DNA of 24,969 nt from Balneolaceae bacterium UBA7797 (lineage in GTDB: Bacteria > Bacteroidota > Rhodothermia > Balneolales > Balneolaceae), in NCBI GenBank assembly GCA_002480645.1, contig DLCN01000011.1, positions 1-24,969 on the forward strand, read 5' to 3'. The notes below the pieces were generated by a model. It searched no databases. It worked only from the letters and a program-made list of their open reading frames with translations, and had not been told where the DNA came from. Position 1 is the stretch's first letter. The number at the start of each line of letters is the position of its first letter. This document shows positions 16,770 to 24,363 of the stretch, one piece after another. A program made the translations under genes and the position numbers.

Positions 16770-16946
16770 TTATTCAGCGTTTTTCTTAGCCTGAATTTCA
16801 AGACGGATATCCTGAGCTAATTTTTTAAGATCCTGAAGACCTTTTCTTGCTCTGGTACCAGCTGCTTTGTTTCCTTTGTCATAGAATTTTTCCATTTCTG
16901 CAGAAACGCTGTCAACTAGTTCTTTTAATTCACTTACTCTACTCAT
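16770..16946 (-). CDS. histone H1-like DNA-binding protein, 58 aa
   Basis: The minus strand from ATG 16946 to TAA 16770 encodes 58 residues: MSRVSELKELVDSVSAEMEK, then FYDKGNKAAGTRARKGLQDL, then a Lys-rich end KKLAQDIRLEIQAKKNAE. The N-terminal helix and the basic KGNKAAGTRARKGLQDLKKLAQ core match the short histone H1/Hc1-like proteins widespread in Bacteroidota and relatives. These are thought to bind DNA non-specifically and to be abundant nucleoid proteins. GGAG lies about 8 bases before the ATG and the shared terminator follows the stop. It is separated from the deaminase gene by about 200 bases, so it probably has its own promoter. Confidence 0.88.
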   Translation of the reverse strand: MSRVSELKELVDSVSAEMEKFYDKGNKAAGTRARKGLQDLKKLAQDIRLEIQAKKNAE

Positions 16947-17150
16947 TATAACTCCGTTAGGTTTTATGTTTAGATATAGTTCAAATTTCTGAAACTGCGT
17001 TGAAGCTATTGATTCGAAGGATGTGAGTCAAATTAAAAAGTGCCAAAAACGGCCATTAAACAAAGTTTTTTTCTAAAAAAAGGGCTTTTCTGAAATTTCA
17101 GGAAAAATACAAGTACAGTTTTTTTAAAAATATTAAGCCGATAATTCGAC
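16947..17150. promoter_or_regulatory. 204-bp AT-rich spacer upstream of the histone-like gene
   Basis: This spacer follows the cytidine deaminase stop and precedes the histone-like gene, both on the minus strand, so it should contain the deaminase 3' end and the histone promoter. It holds runs of A and T and a 12-bp palindrome CTGAAATTTCAG (17090-17101). I see no coding potential or clear intrinsic terminator. Confidence 0.4.
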
Positions 17151-17852
17151 TTACTGCTTTTTTAATGCTTTTGATGTAAAACTGAAAGGCAAAAGATCCG
17201 CCGATAAATGCACCGATTCTGTCTCATTTGGATGAAATAATTCGATGCTGTGAAGTGGCATATGTTCTGTGATCACCTGCCGGCAGGCCCCACACGGGCT
17301 ACTGAAGGAACCGGTTCTTGTATGTACAGACATTTTAATGAATTCACGTTCACCGGCTGAAATTGCTTTAGCTATGGCTACCCGTTCGGCACATAATCCC
17401 ATGGTCCAGGCACTTACTTCAATATTAACTCCTTCCACGGTTCCGCTTTTGGTGGTGAGGATGCAGGAAACCTGAAAATCGGAGTGCGGGGTCACGGCTT
17501 TATCCAGCAACAATGCCAGTCGCTCCGGATTTGATTCATCTGCCCTGAACGGATTGAAATAGGTTCCCTCAGGAGGAGTATCCTGTTGATTCAGGATGAG
17601 ATCAAATTCTTTTAGCCAGAAATCCAGATGCTCTAAGTCCGAATCGGGAGCATATACTTCAACCGGTTGTTCTCCTTCACTTAAACAAATACAGCATGCA
17701 GCCTGTAAGGCCGGTATCGTGGTAGGAAAGGAAATACTTTCGATCCGAACTCCGGCAAATAAGGTGCCTCCCGAGCCTTTTACCACACAGGCTTTGGGAG
17801 TTGCAGAATAAGGGGTGTAAGCGTTGTCTGTTAAATTCTTCCAGGTCATCAT
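17151..17852 (-). CDS. cdd: cytidine deaminase with degenerate N-terminal and catalytic C-terminal domains
   Basis: The 233-aa protein is longer than the about 130-aa single-domain cytidine deaminases. The C-terminal half has all catalytic features: GLCAERVAIAKAIS (zinc Cys plus Glu) and SPCGACRQVI (two zinc Cys). It should hydrolyse cytidine/deoxycytidine to uridine/deoxyuridine in the cytoplasm. The N-terminal half repeats the fold (AYTPYSATPKACVV, then FAGVRIESISFPTTIPALQAA) but CAE is replaced by PAL, so it is catalytically dead. E. coli Cdd is also a double-domain protein, but there the N-terminal domain is catalytic, the reverse order. The start (ATG 17852, or the next codon 17849) overlaps the stop of the serine hydrolase gene. 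Confidence 0.88.
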   Translation of the reverse strand: MMTWKNLTDNAYTPYSATPKACVVKGSGGTLFAGVRIESISFPTTIPALQAACCICLSEGEQPVEVYAPDSDLEHLDFWLKEFDLILNQQDTPPEGTYFNPFRADESNPERLALLLDKAVTPHSDFQVSCILTTKSGTVEGVNIEVSAWTMGLCAERVAIAKAISAGEREFIKMSVHTRTGSFSSPCGACRQVITEHMPLHSIELFHPNETESVHLSADLLPFSFTSKALKKQ

Positions 17853-19021
17853 GGTGTAATTAAGGCAGAAAAAGCGGCATCGGCAACCGCTGCTCTGATT
17901 TTGCTGATCGTTTTCCCGAAGGAACGGTAGGGATAGGTTCGGTTCGTAAGTAAAATGATGGCAACATTCTTCTCCCGATCGATCCAGAAACTGGTTCCGG
18001 TAAAACCGGTATGGCCGAAAGTATCCTCCGATGATAAACTACCCGCGGTTGTGAAACCATTCCTGCTACGCCGGTCAAAGCCGTAACCACGTCCGCTTTG
18101 CTCCGACTGCATGGCCGTAAATGTCTCAACTACTACCGGATCCAGAAACTGCTGACCATTGTAATACCCGCCATTCATAAGCAGGATACAGTATTTAGCC
18201 AGATCGTTTGCCGAGGAGAACAAACCGGCGTGTCCGGCCACCCCATCCAGATACCAGGCTCGTTCGTCGTGTACTTCGGCCTGAATGAGTTTGTGCCGGA
18301 AAACGGTATCCCGTTCAGTCGGGGGGATGCGATATGTATACCCAACGTTTAGTGTTTTTGGGTTGAAGAACGTACTGTTCATTCCCATAGGGAAGTAGAA
18401 ATATCGACGCATGTAGATATCGATCGGTAATGCAGTGATCCGGGACACGATCTCCGCCAACAGGATCATCCCGAGATCACTATATACATATCTGTCACCC
18501 GGTTCATAGATCAATGGCTCATTTCTGATGGCATTCAGGATGTCCTCCCGTTGTTGGAGGCTGTCCACATACACACGGAATGCCGGTAAACCTGATTCGT
18601 GAAGCAACAAATGGCGAATAGTGATGTGTTTCTTTGATTCAGTATCAAATTCGGGGACCCATTGTCGTACCTCTGCATCAAGATCCAGCTTGCCCTCGCT
18701 AACTAATTTCATGGCAGCAGTAGTGGTGGATACGATCTTGGTGATGGATGCCATATCGAATACATCGTTGGTTTTCATTTTACGGCGCTTATCATAAGTA
18801 TGAAAACCGACTGCCTGCTGGTAGATGACAGAACCGTCTTTGATCACGGTGGCCACCGCTCCCGGAAACACGGAATCCCTGACAGCCTGTTCCAGAATGG
18901 AAGCGATCCCGGCAAAGGTAGAATCCTCTGTACTCGGGCGATAGCCGGCTTCCGCCATTTCAGGGGTAAAGACACCCATCAAACACACATAAAGTAAAAC
19001 AGATCGCAGGTGAAATTTCAT
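17849..19021 (-). CDS. class C beta-lactamase / serine hydrolase family protein, secreted
   Basis: I place the start at ATG 19021, giving 390 aa and a proper signal peptide (MKFHLRSVLLYVCLMGVF, then EMAEAG). A TTG seven codons earlier (19042) would overlap the upstream gene and spoil the signal. The PF00144 motifs are S92-I-T-K95 (nucleophile and general base), Y180-S-D182 and H337-T-G339, the usual YxN and KTG replacements in the esterase/carboxypeptidase branch. VHDERA and GVAGHAGLFS are typical of a group often linked to peptidoglycan recycling, but that link is only inference. It lies between the penicillin acylase and cytidine deaminase genes with tight spacing at both ends, so the three are probably cotranscribed. 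Confidence 0.87.
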   Translation of the reverse strand: MKFHLRSVLLYVCLMGVFTPEMAEAGYRPSTEDSTFAGIASILEQAVRDSVFPGAVATVIKDGSVIYQQAVGFHTYDKRRKMKTNDVFDMASITKIVSTTTAAMKLVSEGKLDLDAEVRQWVPEFDTESKKHITIRHLLLHESGLPAFRVYVDSLQQREDILNAIRNEPLIYEPGDRYVYSDLGMILLAEIVSRITALPIDIYMRRYFYFPMGMNSTFFNPKTLNVGYTYRIPPTERDTVFRHKLIQAEVHDERAWYLDGVAGHAGLFSSANDLAKYCILLMNGGYYNGQQFLDPVVVETFTAMQSEQSGRGYGFDRRSRNGFTTAGSLSSEDTFGHTGFTGTSFWIDREKNVAIILLTNRTYPYRSFGKTISKIRAAVADAAFSALITP

Positions 19022-19034
19022 GGGTACAGGACGA

Positions 19035-21488
19035 TCATTCAACGGGTATCAATCTCATGGTCTGTACATCCGACCTGTCGATCAGGGATTCATCCTGATA
19101 GAACACCCGGTATTGTCCGTTCAGCCACAATTCACTCTGATCCCCGAAGTGTGTACTTAACGGGTTTCCGGATTGACCGGTTGGGATCACAGAGAGCGTT
19201 TTTGAAAGATCCGAGAGATCCACAATTCGGCGTACCGAAGGTCCAAGTACCATTTTAAAAGGCTCCGACCAGCTGTACTGACCATTATTTACGCTCATAC
19301 CGTGACCAACCACGGGATAAGGTCCTTTACTTAATACATTCTTTACGATCAGTTTTAAAGCGGCAGGGGCATTGGAATCTGCGGCAGCCTGACTGAATAA
19401 TGGCGGCTCGAAGGTAATGGTATGCAGGTTGTCCCAGCGCCATTCAAAAGGTTCAGAACCCAGTGAATCGCTCAGGAAGTAAATAGCATCCTGCATACTT
19501 TTAAGAATGATATCCTGCCGGGTCTCGATCTCGGGAGTATGCACATTGTCAAAGAAGGAACTACTGTCGTTGATCATTTCCGTCATGATACGAACCGGGA
19601 TCAGTTCCAGTGATTTAAAACTCTCATAGGCTTCATCCCCGATCTCATCCTTAAACGTATTTTCCGTGAGTTTCAGGAAGAAAGAATCAAAAATGGAAGC
19701 CGCCGTTGAACTCTGAGAATACATGTAATCCCAGTTCTCCAGATAATCCACCGCCAGTGAAAAATCGTATTCCTGCTGATTTTTGATCACATCCAGAATG
19801 GTAGGGGTGAGTCGGGCCGCAAACGCTGAATAAGGGTCGTTCTGCATGGCCTTGAAATCATCGATGGTGAGCGTTTCCTTGGTGCTTAGCGTAGCTTCAA
19901 TACGCTCGATTCGGGATGAAGGCTCCCAGAAGGTAGCAATATAATGCGGATAATTACCGGTGGTGAGTTTGTTATTCGCATTGGCGATCCAGCCCTTCTC
20001 CGGATTCACAATATGAGGCATTTCTTCCCGGGGGATGAATCCCTGCCAGTCATCATCGGGTTCCCAGCCACGACGAAGGGTTACTTTATCTCCTTTCCGG
20101 ATGGGAAGTCTGGCGGTCGAATACATGGCGATATTTCCCTCTCGATCCCCGTACATGAAATTCTGTCCCGGAACGCCAAAATGTTGCAGCGCATCTTTAA
20201 AATCCTGAAAGGTATTCGCCCAGTTGATCTCATACATGGTTCTGAATTCATTGGTCACTTCGTAACCCGTCCACTGCATGGAGATCACATGACCATCAAC
20301 TACCGCTTGATTCGGGTAGATATCGGAGATCACCGGACCGTGTTTGGTATAGCGTATCTCAACCACTTCGTCATCATTGTCTTTTACTTTGATGATCTCC
20401 CGCTTTTTCTCGAACTGCTCATAGGCGACCTGACCCATATTTACCGAATCGACCACGTAACGACCCAGATCTTCAGGATCTATTTTTTCAAGGAAGAAAT
20501 CGGTGTCATCGGCCATAATGTTGGTGAATGACCACGCCATTTCATCATTCTGTCCGAGTACCACACCGGGAATTCCGGCGATAGTTACACCACTCACATT
20601 CTTATTATTCAGATTCAGATGTACTTCGTACCATTTACCCGGCATATCGAGTCCCAGATGCGGATCTCCGGCCAGCAGGGGATATCCGGTATTGGTTTTG
20701 GAGGCATTCACCACCCAGGCGTTACTTCCTACGTGCGAGCCTTCCATGTTCAGGATCGCCCGAAGATCCGTTTCCTGTTTCAACATGGGGAGGAGCGCTT
20801 CGGAGGTAAGATCGATGGACTCATCATCATCCAGCGTGGTAGGATAGCTGTCGGCCCAGCCCAACTGTAATTGATCGAATTGTTCTGCGGGTAGTTTGTT
20901 TTTCAGATAATTATAGGTGACCTCGCTCCACCAGCTCAGATTCAGTTCCCAGCCCATCATCCGGATGATGGCAATGGTTCGGGTGGGATTCCAGCGAATG
21001 GGTTCGATGCCGGTCAGTGCGAATTCTACCGGTAATCGATTGCTGTTTTCATCAATAAAAGCATTTACACCATCGGAATAAGCCTGCAGTACCGCACGGT
21101 CATGATCGGAGAGGGCTTCCTGTTCGATCTTCTCCGCCATCTTCCAGAATCCCAGTGTACGTTGATATTTGTCGTAGTCGATGAGATCGGGACCAAAGAA
21201 TTCTGCAAAACGACCTTCCGCGGCGATCTGACTCAGGGTCATTTGCCACAGTCGATCCTGAGCGTGAACATAGCCCACCGCTTTGTAAAGATCGGTCTCA
21301 TTTTGTGCGTAGATATGCGGAACACCGAATTCATCCCAGTGAATATCCACGGGTTGCTGCAGACCGGGAAGTTCCAGTTCGGCCTCGTAATCGGGCATAG
21401 GTTTGTAGAACGTCCAGTAAACCGCCAGTGAGACAAATCCGATAAACAGGATGAGGAAAAACAGTGAAATTCGAATAAAGGTATTCAT
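19035..21488 (-). CDS. penicillin acylase family Ntn-hydrolase (817 aa)
   Basis: I start at ATG 21488, where MNTFIRISLFFLILFIGFVS gives a membrane/signal helix; an in-frame ATG at 21548 would add 20 unlikely residues. The protein shows the S45 order: an alpha chain with DEFGVPHIYA and GYVHAQDRLWQM, then the autocleavage site HVG-SNAW with nucleophile Ser255, then the beta chain with AGDPHLGLDMPG. Self-cleavage at Gly254-Ser255 is expected, yielding a two-chain periplasmic amidase. Members cleave beta-lactam side chains or acyl-homoserine lactones; sequence alone does not choose. The stop is 14 bases before the serine hydrolase ATG. Confidence 0.92.
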   Translation of the reverse strand: MNTFIRISLFFLILFIGFVSLAVYWTFYKPMPDYEAELELPGLQQPVDIHWDEFGVPHIYAQNETDLYKAVGYVHAQDRLWQMTLSQIAAEGRFAEFFGPDLIDYDKYQRTLGFWKMAEKIEQEALSDHDRAVLQAYSDGVNAFIDENSNRLPVEFALTGIEPIRWNPTRTIAIIRMMGWELNLSWWSEVTYNYLKNKLPAEQFDQLQLGWADSYPTTLDDDESIDLTSEALLPMLKQETDLRAILNMEGSHVGSNAWVVNASKTNTGYPLLAGDPHLGLDMPGKWYEVHLNLNNKNVSGVTIAGIPGVVLGQNDEMAWSFTNIMADDTDFFLEKIDPEDLGRYVVDSVNMGQVAYEQFEKKREIIKVKDNDDEVVEIRYTKHGPVISDIYPNQAVVDGHVISMQWTGYEVTNEFRTMYEINWANTFQDFKDALQHFGVPGQNFMYGDREGNIAMYSTARLPIRKGDKVTLRRGWEPDDDWQGFIPREEMPHIVNPEKGWIANANNKLTTGNYPHYIATFWEPSSRIERIEATLSTKETLTIDDFKAMQNDPYSAFAARLTPTILDVIKNQQEYDFSLAVDYLENWDYMYSQSSTAASIFDSFFLKLTENTFKDEIGDEAYESFKSLELIPVRIMTEMINDSSSFFDNVHTPEIETRQDIILKSMQDAIYFLSDSLGSEPFEWRWDNLHTITFEPPLFSQAAADSNAPAALKLIVKNVLSKGPYPVVGHGMSVNNGQYSWSEPFKMVLGPSVRRIVDLSDLSKTLSVIPTGQSGNPLSTHFGDQSELWLNGQYRVFYQDESLIDRSDVQTMRLIPVE

Positions 21489-21616
21489 ACTAAATAAGGT
21501 GCCGGAATTAATAATGAACCAAGAATAACCACATTGCCGCAAATGCACAAAGACTTAGTTTGTGAATGGAAATATTCAATATTCAACAAGGAACATTCAA
21601 TATTCAATTATGAACT

Positions 21617-21715
21617 AGGAATAGGGGCGTCGGTAAGGAAAAGAAAGTCCTCATTTGATGGAGGTGCCGGAATGAGCGGTGCGAATGCAGGCGGAGGATG
21701 TTGGTTGTGTTCAAT
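21617..21715. repeat. interspersed repeat H, copy 1 (99 bp)
   Basis: This 99-bp unit begins AGGAATAGGGGCGTCGGTAA and ends GTTGGTTGTGTTCAAT. By eye it differs from copy 2 (21980-22078) at 5 positions. The inner hairpin CCTC..GGAGG is weakened here by two changes relative to copy 2. It is preceded by the ATTCAATATTCAACAAGGAAC leader shared by all copies, here quoted in shortened form. Confidence 0.9.
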
Positions 21716-21769
21716 TGAGAATGATCAATTAGGAATAGTGAATCAGGAATACTATTACCAGCATCGTTC

Positions 21770-21821
21770 CACTCAAAACTCAAAACTCATCACTCAAAAC
21801 TCAAAACTCATCACTCAAAAC
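21770..21821. repeat. tandem repeat, 21-bp unit CACTCAAAACTCAAAACTCAT, about 2.5 copies
   Basis: The unit beginning CACTCAAAACTCAAAACTC (21 bp) occurs at 21770-21790 and exactly again at 21791-21811, then partially at 21812-21821. A shorter diverged version, ACTCAGAACTCAAAACTC, lies at the matching place in the right-hand array (about 24713-24730). Copy number may vary by slippage. Confidence 0.9.
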
Positions 21822-21831
21822 TTCACTTCCA

Positions 21832-21925
21832 TTCACGAGGAGTGGATACGACGAAGTGATCTCAGGGTCTTGGATATGCATTGAAATACTGAGACTGCTT
21901 CGCTCCGCTCGCAGATGGATCGCAG
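21832..21925. repeat. interspersed repeat B, copy 1
   Basis: The unit runs from TTCACGAGGAGTGGATACG to GGATCGCAG. It contains partly self-complementary arms, CGAAGTGATCTCAG and CTGAGACTGCTTCG, which pair except for a 3x3 internal mismatch and could fold into a long hairpin. Copy 2 is at 24739-24830; the first two thirds are nearly identical and the ends differ. Confidence 0.85.
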
Positions 21926-21979
21926 ATGTTGTCAACATGCAACATTCAACAAGGAACATTCAATATTCAATTAGGAATT

Positions 21980-22078
21980 AGGAATAGGGGCGTCGGTAAA
22001 GAAAAGAAAGTCCTCCTTTGAAGGAGGTGCCGGAGTGAGCGGAGCGAATGCAGGCGGAGGATGTTGGTTGTGTTCAAT
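21980..22078. repeat. interspersed repeat H, copy 2 (99 bp)
   Basis: This copy matches copy 1 at 94 of 99 positions counted by eye. Its core TCCTCCTTTGAAGGAGGTG forms a tight hairpin (CCTCCT/AGGAGG, four-base loop) whose two strands resemble the anti-Shine-Dalgarno and Shine-Dalgarno sequences. It ends 166 bases before the T9SS gene. Confidence 0.9.
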
Positions 22079-22160
22079 CAGCTACCGGTTTTACCTTTCT
22101 TCCGGAGCTGAAATGAAAGCAGAATCCGCTCTTGTTTGATATACAGATTTTCCTTTTTTT

Positions 22161-22176
22161 ATGTAACCGCTTACAT
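22161..22176. promoter_or_regulatory. LacI-family-like operator upstream of the T9SS protein gene
   Basis: ATGTAACCGCTTACAT is an inverted repeat (ATGTAA/TTACAT) with central CG, fitting the TGTAA-N-CG-N-TTACA form bound by many LacI-family regulators of sugar genes. It lies 68 bases before the ATG at 22245, in the unique promoter region. No LacI-type gene is in the window, so the controlling protein and signal are unknown. Confidence 0.5.
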
Positions 22177-22244
22177 CGGCTCTGTGGTATCAGGAAAGGG
22201 CTTTTCGGGTAGGCAGTCAACTCAAACAAAAAACAATATTATTT

Positions 22245-24347
22245 ATGAAGAAGGCTACGAGTTTATTACTCGCATTATTCCTAATGCTGGGTATAAGTGA
22301 AGGCGTGAACGCGCAGGTGACTATTGCAAGTGATGATGGTTCTCAAACCCCTTATAATGATGGTTGGAGTAATACAGACAATGGAGGATCAGGTTTTGAT
22401 GCTTGGTCAATTTCATATGGTGCGAATACTGGTACATTTATCGGAGATCCAAGTAACGATGGAATGGATTCATTAGAAGTAATGGGGGCCTCTGCTTTTG
22501 GTATGTATGCTAATGGGACAGAATACCTAAATGCTGACAGAATATTTCAAGTCGGGCTTCAGGTTGGAGATACATTAACCTTCTATTGGGCTATTAACTG
22601 GGATGCAAACCCTTACTCTGGTAGTTCTGGTGGTAGTAAGGGTTTCGATTTAAAGGACGGAAGTACTACCGTTATTAATGTCAATAATGGAGGATCTTCA
22701 ACAATTACATATACAGGAGGTACAGTTTCTACCGATTACGGTACAGATCCAATGTTCGTTACTTTAGTTCGAGCAAGTAGCTCGGAATATTCTCTTAGTA
22801 TAACAAAAAGAGATGGTAGTGGTACATTTACTGGCACTGTATCCAGTACGGACGAAATTGATCGAATTGGATTTTACATAGGCAATCAGGGTGATGGCAA
22901 TAGTAATAGAAATATGTATGTGAATAATTTTGTTATTAAACGAGCATCAAGTGTAAACATAACTGGTTCTGCAGGCTACCGTCTTCTGTCTGCACCGACT
23001 ACTCCAACCTTGAGTACCCTGTTAGATCCGGTTTGGACACAGGCAACAACCGGCGCTGATACCGATCAAGGCGATCCAAATGTGTTTACGTGGCCAACTG
23101 CTGCCACTGACGGCTCCGATTCAAACTGGAATGGTGTAACTGATTTAACAGCTACTCTGAGTGCTGGTTCGGGAGTACTGGTGTATGTATTTGATGACAC
23201 CGACTACAATGGAAGTGGTGGAGATCTTCCGGTTACTTTGAGTGTGACCGGTACCGAAAACGGTGATGTGACCGGGTTAACCGTTAATTCAAATGCTGAC
23301 GGCTGGACACTGGTTGGTAACCCGTTTGCATCAACCATCGACTTTGATCTTATCTCAAAAACAGATCTTACCAATGTAGCTTATGTTTGGGATCCGGCAA
23401 CTTCTGCATGGAAAACCTACGAGACTTCAGGTCAAACAGGAGATCTCACAGATGGATTAATTACTCCATTTCAGGGATTCTTTATTCAAACAGCTTCTTC
23501 CATCTCATCAACTCCTGATATTGATATCGAATCTGATGATAAATCATCGGGTGGTACATTCTACGGAAAAGAAGTGGCAGAAGAGTTGAATGTTATCCGT
23601 CTGCAATTAGATGGTGCCGGAGTGACCAACTCTATGTGGATGCAGTTCTCTGAAGAGGGTTCTTTCGAATCTAAAGTGATGGGAGACGCTCTTGAACTGG
23701 AACCATTAGCTTTCAAATTTGCTAAACTGTCTGCTTCTAAAGCCGGTGAATTGATGGATATCGCCCACTTACCACTGAACGAGTCTTTCAATCTTCCACT
23801 GGATGTAAGTTCTACTGAATCCGGTGAATTTACTCTTAAAGCTACGGACTTCACTCTTCCGGCAGGAATGAGCGTGGTATTCCACGACTACCAGACCGGA
23901 TTCGAGCAGGAGATCACCGAAGATTTCGAATATAAATTTGAACTGGGCAGTGAAGTAGCGGCAAAAGCAGTTAAACCCGGTAATCTGGTAGCCGGACCGT
24001 TGATGGCAAAAAGCAGCGGCAGTGACCGTTTTGGTATCGCGATCCAGCCAACCGGAACCAGCACAGAAAACGCCGATGCACCGGCTGAATTTGCTTTGGA
24101 GCAGAACTACCCGAACCCGTTCAACCCAAGCACGACGATTCAGTACAGTGTGGCGGAACCGGGTCAGGTGAGCCTGAGCGTGTACAACCTGATGGGTCAA
24201 CGCGTAGCGGAGCTGGTAAACGAGACCAAGAGCGCAGGCACATTTAACGTGAGCTGGAATGCAAGCAATGCGGCAAGTGGCATGTACTACTACCGACTGG
24301 TAGCCGGTGGTAAGACCATCACCCGTAAAATGACATTAATCAAGTAA
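22245..24347 (+). CDS. secreted protein with C-terminal type IX secretion (type A) sorting domain
   Basis: The 700-aa product has a signal peptide (MKKATSLLLALFLMLGISEG, cleavage near VNAQ). Residues about 25-235 form a Gly/Ser/Asn-rich beta-sandwich-like domain (a possible jelly roll; family not recognised). About 240-420 follows a pattern common in these exported proteins: GYRLLSAPTTP, then DGWTLVGNPFAS and ITPFQGFFIQT. The last about 80 residues are the type A sorting domain: ALEQNYPNPFNPSTTIQYSV, YNLMGQRVAELV, GMYYYRLVAGG and final KMTLIK. It should cross the outer membrane by T9SS, losing the tail. A LacI-like operator lies upstream. The 3' end is clearly more GC-rich than the 5' half, suggesting a modular gene. 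Confidence 0.88.
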   Translation: MKKATSLLLALFLMLGISEGVNAQVTIASDDGSQTPYNDGWSNTDNGGSGFDAWSISYGANTGTFIGDPSNDGMDSLEVMGASAFGMYANGTEYLNADRIFQVGLQVGDTLTFYWAINWDANPYSGSSGGSKGFDLKDGSTTVINVNNGGSSTITYTGGTVSTDYGTDPMFVTLVRASSSEYSLSITKRDGSGTFTGTVSSTDEIDRIGFYIGNQGDGNSNRNMYVNNFVIKRASSVNITGSAGYRLLSAPTTPTLSTLLDPVWTQATTGADTDQGDPNVFTWPTAATDGSDSNWNGVTDLTATLSAGSGVLVYVFDDTDYNGSGGDLPVTLSVTGTENGDVTGLTVNSNADGWTLVGNPFASTIDFDLISKTDLTNVAYVWDPATSAWKTYETSGQTGDLTDGLITPFQGFFIQTASSISSTPDIDIESDDKSSGGTFYGKEVAEELNVIRLQLDGAGVTNSMWMQFSEEGSFESKVMGDALELEPLAFKFAKLSASKAGELMDIAHLPLNESFNLPLDVSSTESGEFTLKATDFTLPAGMSVVFHDYQTGFEQEITEDFEYKFELGSEVAAKAVKPGNLVAGPLMAKSSGSDRFGIAIQPTGTSTENADAPAEFALEQNYPNPFNPSTTIQYSVAEPGQVSLSVYNLMGQRVAELVNETKSAGTFNVSWNASNAASGMYYYRLVAGGKTITRKMTLIK

Positions 24348-24363
24348 TTCTCAATTATACATC

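Larger units (their letters stand above)
21489..22244. other. 756-bp intergenic region made of interspersed repeats plus promoter of the T9SS gene
   Basis: No gene is credible here; open frames run through repeat sequence. From left to right it holds an ATTCAAT-rich stretch with repeat H copy 1, a 21-bp tandem repeat, repeat B copy 1, another ATTCAAC/ATTCAAT stretch with repeat H copy 2, and finally about 165 unique bases. The unique part contains a LacI-like operator and the T9SS gene start. The same modules recur in the same order and orientation after the downstream gene pair. Confidence 0.75.

Noticed and set aside
17090..17101. Palindrome CTGAAATTTCAG upstream of the histone-like gene
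   Set aside because: It is short, lies in a low-complexity A/T-rich stretch and has no loop for a terminator; operator function cannot be supported.
19022..19042. TTG start for the serine hydrolase
   Set aside because: It adds MNDRPVP in front of a good signal peptide; ATG 19021 gives the normal N-terminus.
19944..20531. 195-codon plus-strand open frame inside the penicillin acylase gene
   Set aside because: It is antisense to a well-supported coding region with all family motifs, and its translation has no recognisable features.
21770..21821. Possible CRISPR array from regularly spaced ACTCAAAACTC words
   Set aside because: The units are directly contiguous with no unique spacers, and no cas genes are present.
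21534..21884. Plus-strand 116-codon open frame
   Set aside because: It runs through repeat H, the 21-bp tandem repeat and repeat B; the translation (repeated QNSKLITQ) simply reflects the DNA repeats.
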